A stretch of DNA of 64,000 nucleotides, taken from contig NC_088312.1 of NCBI RefSeq assembly GCF_910592395.1, positions 3,472,001 through 3,536,000 on the forward strand, in the 5' to 3' direction. The number at the start of each line of letters is the position of its first letter. The first letter of the stretch is position 1. A program made the translations under genes and the position numbers. Below the pieces are notes generated by a model that had not been told where the DNA came from, did no database searches, and was given only the letters and a program-made list of their open reading frames with translations. This stretch comes from Lineus longissimus. Taxonomy: Eukaryota; Nemertea; Pilidiophora; Heteronemertea; Lineidae. Positions 31,229-43,191 of this stretch are shown here, one piece after another.

Positions 31229-32929
31229 GGGTAGGTGTAAACTGTGGACGAAAGTGTGGACGAAAGTGTAGACGAAAGTGTGGACAGCGGCCCTCTAAGT
31301 TTGGTGGGCTGGCATTTCTTTGTCTTTAAATATATTTAAAAGAAATTGCAGTATGTTAATGCATTATAACCTTTTTAATGGGTCAGCGAAAGAAAAAAAG
31401 AAAAAATTAATTTTGATGGGTGATTTTGATCAATGAGTGGACGGGCTTTTTAGCCCCTTTTTTGAAGGTTTTCGAAGTAGCCTTTGATTTTGTGGACGGG
31501 GAAATGCAAGGTCTAGTGTCCAAATGTGGACTAATATCAAAGAATTTGTTGAAACTGTGATATTTCTAACAAGTCCAAATAATATTCTTTCACAAAAACT
31601 ACTTTTATTTGAATGACAATGACAATATCATTCAGTTGTAGGCAAAAATAGTTTGCCCTCTCTCAGACCAACTTTTGTTGATCCAAGATGGCGGCACCAC
31701 TAGAATCGAATGTACGTAATAAAGGCACTGGAAAAAAAGGCACTGGAAAAAAAGGTACGGAAAAAAGGCACTAGGTAAAAAAGGCAATGGAAAAAATGGC
31801 ACCCAAAAAAATGTATGGGAAATCTCTGAGAAATCTCTACTACATAGATAAAAAATAAAAATAAAAATTTCTCTGTGCATTTCTATGTGTAGTTTTTCTA
31901 CATCAACAGAATACTGGGTGGTCCAAAAAAACGGAACAGCCTATTTTCAATACCTCCGACCAGAAAAACTAGCTTGGATAGGCAGGGAATCCTTATAAAA
32001 AATAATACAAAGATCATCCGATTTGGTCCACTAGTTTAATCAAGTTAGATTCAGGGTTCCCTCACCAATAACCTATTTCTACAAGATACAATAGTTTCAC
32101 AAGAGTGGCTATTGACATCTAGCAAAACATTCTTGATGAGTCTCATTGCAGTTTTATTGGTGAGAAAGACTTGGAAGGACATTACACATAGCACATTACA
32201 CATATAGAAATGCACGAGGGGGGGCACCCCAATGAATTTTTAACCTAGGGATTTCCTGGTGCCTTTTTTTCCAGTGCCTTTTTTACCTAGTGCCTTTTTT
32301 ACCCAGTGCCTTTTTTCCTAGTGCCTTTTTTACCTAGTGCCTTTTTTTCCAGTGCCTTTTTTTCCTAGTGCCTTTTTTCCGTACCTTTTTTTCCAGTGCC
32401 TTTTTTTCTAGTGCCTTTATTACCGTCTACCCCAGAATCGACTCGAATCTTAATTCAAATCTGCCATTGCCGACATCATTGGCGCCAAAAACTATTTCTT
32501 TTGACCCTGTTGACCTCGCTTCTAAAAATTTTGTTTTTAAACCATTCAAACATTTAAATCAACTGCAAACATTTTCAATAAAATCACCGAGCTATATATA
32601 TACGATATATTAAGAAATATATATAGTAATATTGTGTTATACGGTTACCTTGGAACTATTTGCACCCAATGACTCTTCCGCCAGCGTGACCTAGCCACAA
32701 TCATGGCGCGTACCCTAAGGCCTGTCTTCAGATTGCCAAATATCTCACGTCAAACATGAAAGCCCTGATAGCTCAGCGGTTAGAGCGCTGCGCTTTAGAT
32801 TGGGTGGTCACGGGTTCGAACCCCGGCGAATGTGTTTTTCGTTTTTTTAAAAGGTCTTCTTTCCATTTTTCATCCATGAACGTTTATCAGGCCCGGATTC
32901 GAATTAGATTCAAACCCTGGCAAATCTAC
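31229..32929 (+). repeat. Left terminal inverted repeat arm
   Basis: Reverse complement of 36949-38591. From the tip inward it contains the 12-bp subrepeats, an A-rich minisatellite at 31722-31810, about 400 bp of unique sequence, a T-rich minisatellite at 32262-32420 and a tRNA-like unit at 32762-32832. It is about 60 bp longer than the right arm because of minisatellite copy number. Confidence 0.85.
32762..32832 (+). repeat. tRNA-like segment, copy 1 (left arm)
   Basis: It has a D-arm GCTC-GAGC, a perfect A box (TAGCTCAGCGG) and a perfect B box (GGTTCGAACCC), followed within 15 nt by T runs that could end Pol III transcription. The 3' side cannot pair with the acceptor GCCCTGA and the anticodon stem is broken. 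This is therefore a tRNA-derived unit like a SINE head, not a working tRNA. Confidence 0.75.
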
Positions 32930-33464
32930 TTTCATCAATGATTTGAATTAAGATTCGAGTCGATTCTTTTGGAAGCCGAAAGTGCGGATGCACAGGGCAA
33001 TTGCATTTAGAAAGCTTCGCCGACTGATAGTCAAACCATTCCCTGGAGTGCTCGAAAACCTGGAATCAGTGTGTACTTCAGCTTGAAAAGTTCGCGGGTG
33101 AAGGGGTTTTCTTCATGATAATATTGATAATGATAATAATGATGATGGTCTAAGAGCGCTAGCGGATCCAGGAACTGGAAGAAAAGGGAGCGTGCACTGC
33201 ATTTCTCATCAAAATTGCTGCACTACAGGTGTGTTCCAAACTTTCATGGTCAATTTCAAAGATTCTATATCAATTAGGGGCCGTGCCTCTGGTGCACCCC
33301 CTTGGATACGCGCCAGATAAACGTTCATGGATGAAAGTAGAAAGAAAGCTTTTTAAAAAAAACGATATAAGATTCGCCAGGGCTTGAATCTAATTCGAAT
33401 CCGGGCCTGATAAACGTTCATGGATGAAAATGGAAAGAAGACCTTTTAAAAAAACGAAAAAATA

Positions 33465-33535
33465 CATTCGCCGGGGTTCGAACCCGTGACCACCCAATCT
33501 AAAGCGCAGCGCTCTAACCGCTGAGCTATCAGGGC
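33465..33535 (-). repeat. tRNA-like segment, copy 2
   Basis: Same 71-nt tRNA-derived unit on the minus strand, with A and B boxes intact and a T run (A run on +) just downstream. Confidence 0.7.
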
Positions 33536-34358
33536 GTTCATGTTTGACATGAGATATTCGGCAATCTGAAGACAGGCCTTAGGGTACGCGCCATGATTGT
33601 GGCTAGGTCACGCTGGCGGAAGAGTAATTGGGTGCAAATAGTTCCAAGGTAACCGTATAACACAATATTACTATAGATATTTCTTAATATATCGTATATA
33701 TATAGCTCGGTGATTTTATTGAAAATGTTTGCAGTTGATTTAAATGTTTGAATGGTTTAAAAACAATTTTTTTAGAAGCGAGGTCAACAGGGTCAAAAGA
33801 AATAGTTTTTGGCGCCAATGATGTCGGCAATGGCAGATTTGAATTAAGATTCGAGTCGATTCTTTTGGAAGCTGAAGTGCGGATGCACAGGGCAATTGCA
33901 TTTAGAAAGCTTCGCCGACTGATAGTCAAACCAATCCCTGGAGTGCTCGAAAACCTGGAATCAGTGTGTACTTCAGCTTGAAAAGTTCGCGGGTGAAGGG
34001 GTTTTCTTCATGATAATATTGATAATGATAATAATGATGATGGTCTAAGAGCGCTAGCGGATCCAGGAACTGGAAGAAAAGGGAGCGTGCACTGCATTTC
34101 TCATCAAAATTGCTGCACTACAGGTGTGTTCCAAACTTTCATGGTCAATTTCAAAGATTCTATGTCAATTAGGGGGCGTGCCTCTGGTGCACCCCCTTGA
34201 ATACGCGCCTGATAAACGTTCATGGATGAAAGTAGAAAGAAAGCTTTTAAAAAAATCGATATAAGATTCGCCAGGGTTTGAATCTAATTCGAATCCGGGC
34301 CTGATAGACGTTCATGGATGAAAATGGAAAGAAGACCTTTTAAAAAAACGAAAAAATA

Positions 34359-34429
34359 CATTCACCGGGGTTCGAACCCGTGACCACCCAATCTAAAGCG
34401 CAGCGCTCTAACCGCTGAGCTATCAGGGC
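34359..34429 (-). repeat. tRNA-like segment, copy 3
   Basis: Minus-strand copy with both internal Pol III boxes intact. One substitution lies just 3' of the B box (GGTGAATG instead of GGCGAATG). Confidence 0.7.
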
Positions 34430-35253
34430 GTTCAAGTTTGAAGTGAGATATTCGGCAATCTGAAGACAGACCTTAGGGTACGCGCCATGATTGTGGCTAG
34501 GTCACGCTGGCGGAAGAGTAATTGGGTGCAAATAGTTCCAAGGTAACCGTATAACACAATATTACTATAGATATTTTTTAATATATCGTATATATATAGC
34601 TCGGTGATTTTATTGAAAATGTTTGCAGTTGATTTAAATGTTTGAATGGTTTAAAAAGAAAATTTTTAGAAGCGAGGTCAACAGGGTCAAAAGAAATAGT
34701 TTTTGGCGCCAATGATGTCGGCAATGGCAGATTTGAATTAAGATTCGAGTCGATACTTTTGCAAGCCGAAAGTGCGGATGCACAGGGCAATTGCATTTAG
34801 AAAGCTTCGCCGACTGATAGTCAAACCATTCCCTGGAGTGCTCGAAAACCTGGAATCAGTGTGTACTTCAGCTTGAAAAGTTCGAGGGTGAAGGGGTTTT
34901 CTTCATGATAATATGATAATGATAATAATGATGATGGTCTAAGAGCGCTAGTGGATCCAGGAACTGGAAGAAAAGGGAGCGTGCACTGCATTTCTCATCA
35001 AAATTGCTGCACTACAGGTGTGTTCCAAACTTTCATGGTCAATTTCAAAGATTCTATGTCAATTAGGGGGCGTGCCTCTGGTGCACCCCCTTGGATACGC
35101 GCCTGATAAACGTTCATGGATGAAAGTAGAAAGAAAGCTTTTTAAAAAAACGATATAAGATTCGCCAGGGTTTGAATCTAATTCGAATCCGGGCCTGATA
35201 AACTTTCATGGATGAAAAATGGAAAGAAGACCTTTTAAAAAAACGAAAAAATA

Positions 35254-35324
35254 CATTCGCCGGGGTTCGAACCCGTGACCACCCAATCTAGAGCGCAGCG
35301 CTCTAACCGCTGAGCTATCAGGGC
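35254..35324 (-). repeat. tRNA-like segment, copy 4
   Basis: Minus-strand copy. A substitution in the anticodon-loop region (CTCTAGA instead of CTTTAGA) is its only notable change. Confidence 0.7.
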
Positions 35325-36148
35325 GTTCATGTTTGACGTGAGATATTCGGCAATCTGAAGACAGGCCTTAGGGTACGCGCCATGATTGTGGCTAGGTCAC
35401 GCTGGCGGAAGAGTAATTGGGTGCAAATAGTTCCAAGGTAACCGTATAACACAATATTACTATAGATATTTCTTAATATATCGTATATATATAGCTCGGT
35501 GATTTTATTGAAAATGTTTGCAGTTGATTTAAATGTTTGAATGGTTTAAAAACAATTTTTTTAGAAGCGAGGTCAACAGGGTCAAAAGAAATAGTTTTTG
35601 GCGCCAATGATGTCGGCAATGGCAGATTTGAATTAAGATTCGAGTCGATTCTTTTGGAAGCCGAAAGTGCGGATGCACAGGGCAATTGCATTCAGAAAGC
35701 TTCGCCGACTGATAGTCAAACCATTCCCTGGAGTGCTCGAAAACCTGGAATCAGTGTGTACTTCAGCTTGAAAAGTTCGAGGGTGAAGGGGTTTTCTTCA
35801 TGATAATATTGATAATGATAATAATGATGATGGTCTAAGAGTGCTAGCGGATCCAGGAACTGGAAGAAAAGGGAGCGTGCACTGCATTTCTCATCAAAAT
35901 TGCTGCACTACAGGTGTGTTCCAAACTTTCATGGTCAATTTCAAAGATTCTATGTCAATTAGGGGGCGTGCCTCTAGTGCACCCCCTTGGATACGCGCCT
36001 GATAAACGTTCATGGATGAAAGTAGAAAGAAAGCTTTGAAAAAAAAACATATAAGATTCGCCAGGGTTTGAATCTAATTCGAATCCGGGCCTGATAAACG
36101 TTCATGGATGAAAATGGAAAGAAGACCTTTTAAAAAAACGAAAAAATA

Positions 36149-36219
36149 CATTCACCGGGGTTCGAACCCGTGACCACCCAATCTAAAGCGCAGCGCTCTA
36201 ACCGCTGAGCTATCAGGGC
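36149..36219 (-). repeat. tRNA-like segment, copy 5
   Basis: Minus-strand copy carrying the same GGTGAATG variant as copy 3, suggesting the array grew by duplicating pairs of units. Confidence 0.7.
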
Positions 36220-36948
36220 GTTCAAGTTTGAAGTGAGATATTCGGCAATCTGAAGACAGACCTTAGGGTACGCGCCATGATTGTGGCTAGGTCACGCTGG
36301 CGGAAGAGTAATTGGGTGCAAATAGTTCCAAGGTAACCGTATAACACAATATTACTATAGATATTTCTTAATATATCGTATATATATAGCTCGGTGATTT
36401 TATTGAAAATGTTTGCAGTTGATTTAAATGTTTGAATGGTTTAAAAAGAAAATTTTTAGAAGCGAGGTCAACAGGGTCAAAAGAAATAGTTTTTGGCGCC
36501 AATGATGTCGGCAATGGCAGATTTGAATTAAGATTCGAGTCGATTCTTTTGGAAGCCGAAAGTGCGGATGCACAGGGCAATTGCATTTAGAAAGCTTCGC
36601 CGACTGATAGTCAAACCATTCCCTGGAGTGCTCGAAAACCTGGAATCAGTGTGTACTTCAGCTTGAAAAGTTCGCGGGTGAAGGGGTTTTCTTCATGATA
36701 ATATTGATAATGATAATAATGATGATGGTCTAAGAGTGCTAGCGGATCCAGGAACTGGAAGAAAAGGGAGCGTGCACTGCATTTCTCATCAAAATTGCTG
36801 CACTACAGGTGTGTTCCAAACTTTCATGGTCAATTTCGAAGATTCTATGTCAATTAGGGGGCGTGCCTCTGGTGCACCCCCTTGGATACGCGCCTGATAA
36901 ACGTTCATGGATGTAAGTAGAAAGAAAGCTTTTAAAAAAAACGATATA

Positions 36949-38591
36949 AGATTCGCCAGGGTTTGATTCTAATTCGAATTCGGGCCTGATAAACGTTCAT
37001 GGATGAAAAATGGAAAGAAGACCTTTTAAAAAAACGAAAAAAATACATTCGCCGGGGTTCGAACCCGTGACCAACCAACCTAAAGCGCAGCGCTCTAACC
37101 GCTGGGCTATCAGGGCTTTCATGTTTGACGTGAGATATTCGGCAATATGAAGACAGGCCTTAGGGTTCGCGCCATGATTGTGGCTAGTCACGCTGGCGGA
37201 AGAGTAATTGGGTGCAAATAGTTCCAAGGTAACCGTATAACACAATATTACTATAGATATTTCTTAATATATCGTATATATATAGCTCGGTGATTTTATT
37301 GAAAATGTTTGCAGTTGATTTAAATGTTTGAATGGTTTAAAAACAAAAATTTTAGAAGCGAGGTCAACAGGGTCAAAAGAAATAGTTTTTGGCGCCAATG
37401 ATGTCGGCAATGGCAGATTTGAATTAAGATTCGAGTCGATTCTTGGGTAGACGGTAATAAAGGCACTAGAAAAAAGGCACTTGAAAAAAAGGTACGGAAA
37501 AAAGGCACTAGGAAAAAAAGGCAAAAAAAGGCACTAGGTAAAAAAGGCACTAGGAAAAAAACGCACTGGGTAAAAAAGGCACCAGGTAAAAAGGCACTGG
37601 AAAAAAGGCACCAGGAAATCCCTATGTTGAAAATTCATTTGGGGTGCCCCCCACCCGTGCATTTCTATATGTGTAATGTGCTATGTGTAATGTGCTTCCA
37701 AGTCTTTCTCACCAATAAAACTGCAATGAGACTCATCAAGAATGTTTTGCTAGATGTCAATAGGCACTCTTGTGAAACTATTGTATCTTGTAGAAATAGG
37801 TTATTGGTGAGGGAACCCTGAATCTAACTTGATTAAACTACTGGACCAAATCGGATGATCTTTGTATTATTTTTTATAAGGATTCCCTGCCTATCCAAGC
37901 TAGTTTTTCTGGTCGGAGGCTACTGAAAATAGGCTGTTCCGTTTTTTTGGACCACCCAGTATTCTGTTGATGTAGAAAAAACTACACATAGAAATGCACA
38001 GAGACATTTTTATTTTTATTTTTTATCTATGTAGTAGAGATTTCTCAGAGATTTCCCATACATTTTTTTGGGTGCCATTTTTTCCATTGCCTTTTTTTCC
38101 AGTGCCTTTATTACGTACATTCGATTCTAGTGGTGCCGCCATCTTGGATCAACGAAAGTTGGTCTGAGAGAGGGCAAACTATTTTTGCCTACAACTGAAT
38201 GATATTGTCATTGTCATTCAAATAAAAGTAGTTTTTTGTGAAAGATATTATTTGGACTTGTTAAAAATATCACAGTTTCAACAAATTCTTTGATAATTAG
38301 TCAACATTTGGACACTAGACCTCGCATTTCCCCGTCCACAAAATCAAAGGCAACTTCGAAAACCTTCAAAAAAGGGGCTAAAAAGCCCGTCCACTCATTG
38401 ATCAAAATCACCCAGCAAAATAATTTTTTTTCTTTTTTTCTTTCGCTGACCCAATGAAAAGATTATAATGCATTAACATACTGCAATTTCTTTTAAATAT
38501 ATTGGAAGACAAAGAAATACCAGCCCACCAAACTTAGAGGGCCGCTGTCCACACTTTCGTCCACACTTTCGTCCACAGTTTACACCTACCC
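36949..38591 (-). repeat. Right terminal inverted repeat arm
   Basis: Reverse complement of the left arm. Its inner 500 bp is also the last partial unit of the tandem array, so arm and array overlap. The tip carries two 12-bp subrepeats and ends 49 nt before the DNAJC8 start codon. Confidence 0.85.
37046..37116 (-). repeat. tRNA-like segment, copy 6 (right arm)
   Basis: Minus-strand copy inside the right arm, the inverted partner of copy 1. Changes include TAGCCCAGCGG in the A box and GGTTGGTTGGTC in the former anticodon-variable region. Confidence 0.7.
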
Positions 38592-38600
38592 CAATTCCAC
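38592..38600. repeat. Right target-site duplication, CAATTCCAC
   Basis: Exact partner of 31220-31228. Only 40 nt separate it from the DNAJC8 start codon, so the DNAJC8 5' UTR and promoter now include or abut transposon DNA. Confidence 0.9.
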
Positions 38601-38640
38601 CCTCGTTCCTTCGAATGCCGAAAGGGGCACTTGTTTCAAA

Positions 38641-41215
38641 ATGGCTGACACTGGCTCCACAAGTAAAAGTTGTGAAGGAAAAGTTGATCCTGATACAAAA
38701 GAAACGGGAAAATCTGAAGACGCATTTAACACATTCTACTCAGAGGTATTTCATCTAACTGCCCTCCAAATTTTGTGGTTATCTGATTTCAATTTGTCGA
38801 ATTATTTGAACATTTCTGAAAAAATTTAACCATGTTTGTTTTCAGTTTTGCATGCTCCTTCCTATCTCTAGTATCTTCAGCAGTCACTTTCTCATGTTCT
38901 TCACTGACTCCAGCTTCATATCACCTTAATCATTCGTCTTGTAGGCTACACAACATACACAGCATGCATGTATGCAATATTTCTTCAGGTTTTCCTTTAG
39001 TGATCATTGGGCACAGGCCTGGCCCTGGACCAGGGGCAGGTCCAGAGACCAACGGAGGGCGAGAGGCAGAGTGGCACAGGCAACCTGCTGAGCTGGCGTT
39101 TGAGTTCGACCATCAATGGCATTAATCATGCTGTCGGCCATGGTTGGATGGCGATAAGTTCTTGGAATTAGATTTATTCCTTATTCTAAATTTCAGGTGA
39201 AACAAATTGAGCAACAAGATTCTGTCCTGACGTCCAAGCAACAAATTGATAGACTTACCAGACCTGGGGCCACATATTTCAATCTTAATCCATTTGAGGT
39301 AAGAAATGAAGACGTGGCACTTTGCATACAGCCTTCAGAGAGAACATTTCCTCATGACGAGAGTCTGCATCTATTGCAAAAATCACGTAAGGCCATCCTT
39401 AAAGAACAGCTGCTTTTCATTCCTGCCACCCGCCCCCCCCCCCGCACATCAAAACCCACGTTGTAAACTTGTTTGTAGTTATTCCAATGATATTCAATTT
39501 GTGGTGATGGAATTTGTTGATAATCATGTTTTGTATTGTATTTCAGGTTCTTCACTTAGATCCAGACATCGGGCCAAACGATGCCAAAAAGAGATACAGG
39601 CAGCTTTCAATCCTGGTCCATCCTGACAAAAACCAAGATGATCAGGAAAGAGCGCAGAAAGCCTTTGAAGGTGAGAAATCTTCTTTACTACTGATTATCA
39701 TGATCCTGAAACATTTGAAAATTTTTGACCTAGGAACATATACAACTGATTTTTTTAGTTTGCCAAGAAATACCATGTCCAGATAACCCCTTTAACCAGT
39801 TTTTCTTTGTTGCAGCTGTGAACAAGGCCTACAAAACATTGGAGAATGAAGAAGGATTGAAAAGATGTAAAGAAATCATTGATGAGGCTGTGGTCAGGGT
39901 TGAGGAAAATGTAAGTGAAGGATGACGTCTCTGTTTCATCAACTAAAAAGACTAAACACTTTTAGTTAAAAAAAATCTGGAATAAACTTTAAAAAAAACA
40001 ACAACTCATGTTAAACTGCATTTTCTCAACCGATAGAAATACAGTAAGCTCGCCCTCCTAACTCTAAAGCTGTTAAGAATGCAGCAGTGTTGAAATGGAT
40101 ATGAGGAAGTAAGAAGGCAAGTCAATACTCTTGACCTTGTTGTGAGTTTTATCTTTTGTTTTTCTTCAGACTAAGTTAAAACGAAAGCAGCTAAAGAAAG
40201 AGGGAAAGCCTCAAGAAGTGCCTGAAGATGACCCTGCAAAGGTGAGTGAATGCCTCATTTGTTCAACTCATAAAACTAAAAGAACTGGCAAAACACACCA
40301 GAAGATGGCCATAAGCTTCCTCAAGCTAATCCAATCCTGGGCGGGTTCCTCAATTTAGTGTGGTATCAGCACTGGACCTAGATAATTCTCTGAAGTTGTC
40401 CTTATTTTCTTTTGTTGCATTATGTACTGGGCTTGTCATTTTCCTCATAATTTGTCACAAAATAGCATCTTGTCAGCTACAGCATCAACATCTTATTTTC
40501 ATATTTTCAGTACAAACATGCTGTTTATGTGCAGACAGCCAAGCTATTTGCTGATTTAGAAAGAATGAGACAGGAGCGAGAGGCAAAGGACATGCACGAG
40601 AGGTAGGCCTGAAAAACATCTATAAGGGGCAACATTAACATAATTATGCAGATTTGGGGTGAAAAGTAGAGTTCTGTTCAGAGAGCCTACCCCTAGACCA
40701 AAAACCTTAATAGAGTCTCGTTTTCTGTTTAAGGAAACGTAAAGCTGAAGATGAGGCTGAAGCTGAGGAAAAAAAGAAAAAGGATGCCGAGTGGCAGAAA
40801 AATTATGAGGTAAGATTTCCCATCCCATGTGTTGAGACACAGTTGAGATTTTGATGCCCCATTGCTATGGTATTAGTTGGTTGTGGCATTGTCTCAATAT
40901 GACCTGAGGCAGAGTTGAAGATATTCATGCCCCCCTGTCCTTTGCTATCATATTGGTTGTGACAATGTCTCAGTATGACCTAAGGCACAGTTGAGGGTAT
41001 TCATGGCCCCTTGCTGAGGTACTTTGCCTTGTTGATACTCGGGTGTTTTGCCTTACATAGGTCTGTGTCCTCCATTCACACTGCTATTTCACTTTCAGGC
41101 GAGCCGAGACGGTCGTGTGGACAGCTGGAGAAATTGGGCAAAGAAGAGAAAGGGGAGCACGAAGGTCATGAAAGGAGGATTCAAACCACCAAAAATTCAA
41201 GCAGAAAAGAGATAA
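38641..41215 (+). CDS. DNAJC8: DnaJ homologue subfamily C member 8, 8 exons, 260 aa, complete
   Basis: A nuclear J-domain protein associated with spliceosomes, expected to stimulate Hsp70 ATPase. Exons are 38641-38745, 39197-39298, 39547-39670, 39816-39910, 40170-40241, 40511-40602, 40734-40809 and 41099-41215. All are GT-AG and in phase (261 codons with stop). The N-terminal block has FNTFYSE, DSVLTSK and RLTRPGATYFNLNPFEVL. The J domain (about 65-130) holds the HPD triad at H94-D96 within LSILVHPDKNQDD. The rest is a highly charged Lys/Glu coiled-coil region ending with SRDGRVDSWRNW. Length matches the 253-residue human protein. The gene is divergent from ATE1, and its start codon lies 49 nt from the transposon end, so its promoter may be rebuilt from transposon sequence. 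Confidence 0.97.
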
Positions 41216-41784
41216 TGTCAAGGACAAGTAATAGGTTTTTGAGACAATGTGTTCTGATTCGGAATATATGGTTACACAAGAAGAGACTTGATATGATCTC
41301 AGTCCTGTTGATGTCTTTTTGTAAAAGTACTGCAGAGAGCAGAGATGTCCGGCCGAGAGTTTAAGTATTCTGGGTAGATATTTTTGTGTTGTAACACATT
41401 CTGAAACGACTGAATTCAGATATGACTGAGTTACGAATCATAGCTTCTGTTCCACATGCATTTCGGTTCCATGATGAGCATTTCAGTGGCTTCCTGCATT
41501 GGCCTCTTCCTTGCCAAGCCTAGGAAGCTGTTAGTTGTTAAATTCATGTGCTATAGGACAGATCATAAAAAATGTGAAGCTGCTGTGTTTACGTGTCAAG
41601 AGCTAGGTTCAGGTCCAACAATCGGGTCCTGGAGAGGCCACACTTGGCTATTGCCATTGAAGTGCTGACGACATCTGGTCAACATGTGTCAGTGAGGTAA
41701 ATTTGACAGCCAAAGTGGTGTTTTTTCCTGGGATGGTGGACATTGGAAGATATCTGACGTGACTGTACGGTACAACTTTGGCCA

Positions 41785-41790
41785 AATAAA
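41785..41790 (+). promoter_or_regulatory. Candidate polyadenylation signal of DNAJC8
   Basis: AATAAA lies about 570 nt after the DNAJC8 stop codon, in otherwise gene-free sequence. Confidence 0.45.
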
Positions 41791-42599
41791 CTTTGAATGC
41801 ATATGATTGTGGTTGTACGATCAGGTTTCCATGAGTGCATGAAGCACATAATTGTGTGAAACAGTGGGATTGTGTGCATTAGACTAAAGTGTGGTCTGAG
41901 AAGTTGACCATCCAAATATTTTCATAATACATGTACATATTGTATACTTTCGTCGAGTTTTCAGGATTTCTGAAAAAGTGTGTGTTAGATTAGAGACTAA
42001 TCTAAATCGTTTATGTGCATTTGTGGTTTTTGCTGAACCCATGATTTCGTGTGACATTCATGAGAAAAATACTGTAACAGTGTAATAGAGGAAACGTTTG
42101 CTGTTATTGACATACTGTTAAGCACTTCCGAAGAATTTCTGTACCAGTAAATAGATGAACCTATGACTGTGGTGTAATTAGGTAGATTCCATGGTGTTTG
42201 TGTATAATTTCCATTTATCCTAAATCAGTCTTTTGAGGACAAAGTCACAACCAGAATGCCAGGATAAGATCACTTCAGGGTCATGAAATATGTCGAGCCA
42301 CTAAAAAATGACCGAAGATTTTAAAAACTTTGTTTTGTGTAACTGGCAGCTCTTGCGAATCAGCTAATAAACTTCGAATGGGATATTCTTTGAACTTGTG
42401 TTGTGCCATCATTTTGAAATTATATTTTTTAAACTGGCCTTGCAACCCTCCTGAATGTGACTGGTTGCCCTGATCATGTTTCACTTTAGAATACAACGAT
42501 GGTCTCTTCACTTGGACGTTTAGGTCCTCCGCTACATACTAGATGGCAGCACCACACAACGAGGACCGGTGCGCAAATAAATGCAGTCCTCCTGGAGAA

Positions 42600-42783
42600 T
42601 ACCGGTGTAATGTTTTTGAGTGTTTCTGTTTTTGTGTGTTTCCCCTCATTGTTTGGGAACGCTCAAAAATAGATTGACAAGTTTTCCTGTGCATCCCCCC
42701 TATTGAAAAGTCGTGGTCTCTCTAGCTGCCTATTGTTTGGAAACACTGACACATGGGGAACAACCACAGATGTTACACCGGTA
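42600..42783. repeat. MITE-like element, copy 1
   Basis: Short terminal inverted repeats TACCGGTGTAA and TTACACCGGTA enclose about 160 bp. Internal sequence (TGTTTGGGAACGCT, GGGGAACAACCACAG) recurs in degenerate form at 50839-51009, so this is a dispersed family. Confidence 0.6.
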
Positions 42784-43191
42784 ACCCTATTGGCCAGTGG
42801 TGCAATCCCGTGAATGAAATTAAGGTCTATGCCTGGAGAGACCAAAGTCCTTTGATTACGATCAGACGGTAGATACGAGGAGTGTCTTTTATCTCCTTCT
42901 AAGGTCGCTGTCACACCGGTTCTGACGTCTGCATCTCGTTTTAGGATTTCACCGAAGTGACCAAACAATGTTTTGGCCGTATGGAAATGAAATTGCTTGA
43001 CGAACTCCCTTCCTGATTAAAGCTGTTATAGAGAATGGAGATGAGACGGAGTTAAATTAACGAGATAATTATTTCGCGATCTCAGCGAATGGTCGTGGAA
43101 CATTGACACGTTTTTGTCCTTTGTATAGTTCTCAATGTCAATTTTCAGCACAATCCCAACTGATAGAAATTACGAAATGGAGAGGTCACAT

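Larger units (their letters stand above)
32941..37445. repeat. Tandem array of about five 895-bp units inside the transposon
   Basis: Matching positions recur every 894-897 bp, as shown by the tRNA-like copies at 33465, 34359, 35254, 36149 and 37046. Units are almost identical, with scattered substitutions and one-base indels. Each holds an AT-rich segment with TATATATA, a GATAATGATAATAATGATGATG microsatellite, a GGATCCAGGAACTGG block and a tRNA-like segment on the minus strand. Confidence 0.9.
31229..38591. mobile_element. 7.4-kb non-autonomous foldback DNA transposon with long inverted repeats
   Basis: The ends are exact inverted copies beginning GGGTAGGTGTAAACTGTGG, flanked by a 9-bp direct repeat. 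The arms span about 31229-32929 and 36949-38591 and differ little apart from repeat-number changes. The outermost part carries a 12-bp subrepeat (GTGGACGAAAGT; three copies left, two right). Further in are GGCACTRG-A(n) minisatellite tracts. The centre is about five direct 895-bp units. No transposase frame is present; the open frames of 72-86 codons are repeat by-products. A 9-bp duplication with kilobase arms fits Mutator-like elements. The architecture also recalls foldback elements such as sea-urchin TU, whose duplications are 8 bp. Superfamily is therefore unsettled. Confidence 0.9.
41216..43191. other. Region between the convergent genes DNAJC8 and the SLC16-like gene
   Basis: It contains the DNAJC8 3' UTR and a short MITE-like element at 42600-42783. 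I see no protein gene; open frames of 70-117 codons here overlap DNAJC8 exon 8 in other frames or lack coding features. Confidence 0.6.

Noticed and set aside
32762-32832. A genuine tRNA gene, possibly with a UUA (stop-reading) anticodon
   Set aside because: The acceptor and anticodon stems cannot pair. Only the D and T arms, which contain the Pol III boxes, are intact, so no working tRNA or suppressor is predicted.
32941-37445. Repeated 72-86-codon frames in the 895-bp units as a protein family
   Set aside because: They are identical because the DNA repeats, and they run through AT-rich microsatellite sequence. They lack splice or start context and have no similarity to a transposase.
32941-37445. 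CRISPR-like array
   Set aside because: This is a eukaryotic genome, and the units are 895 bp with no unique short spacers.
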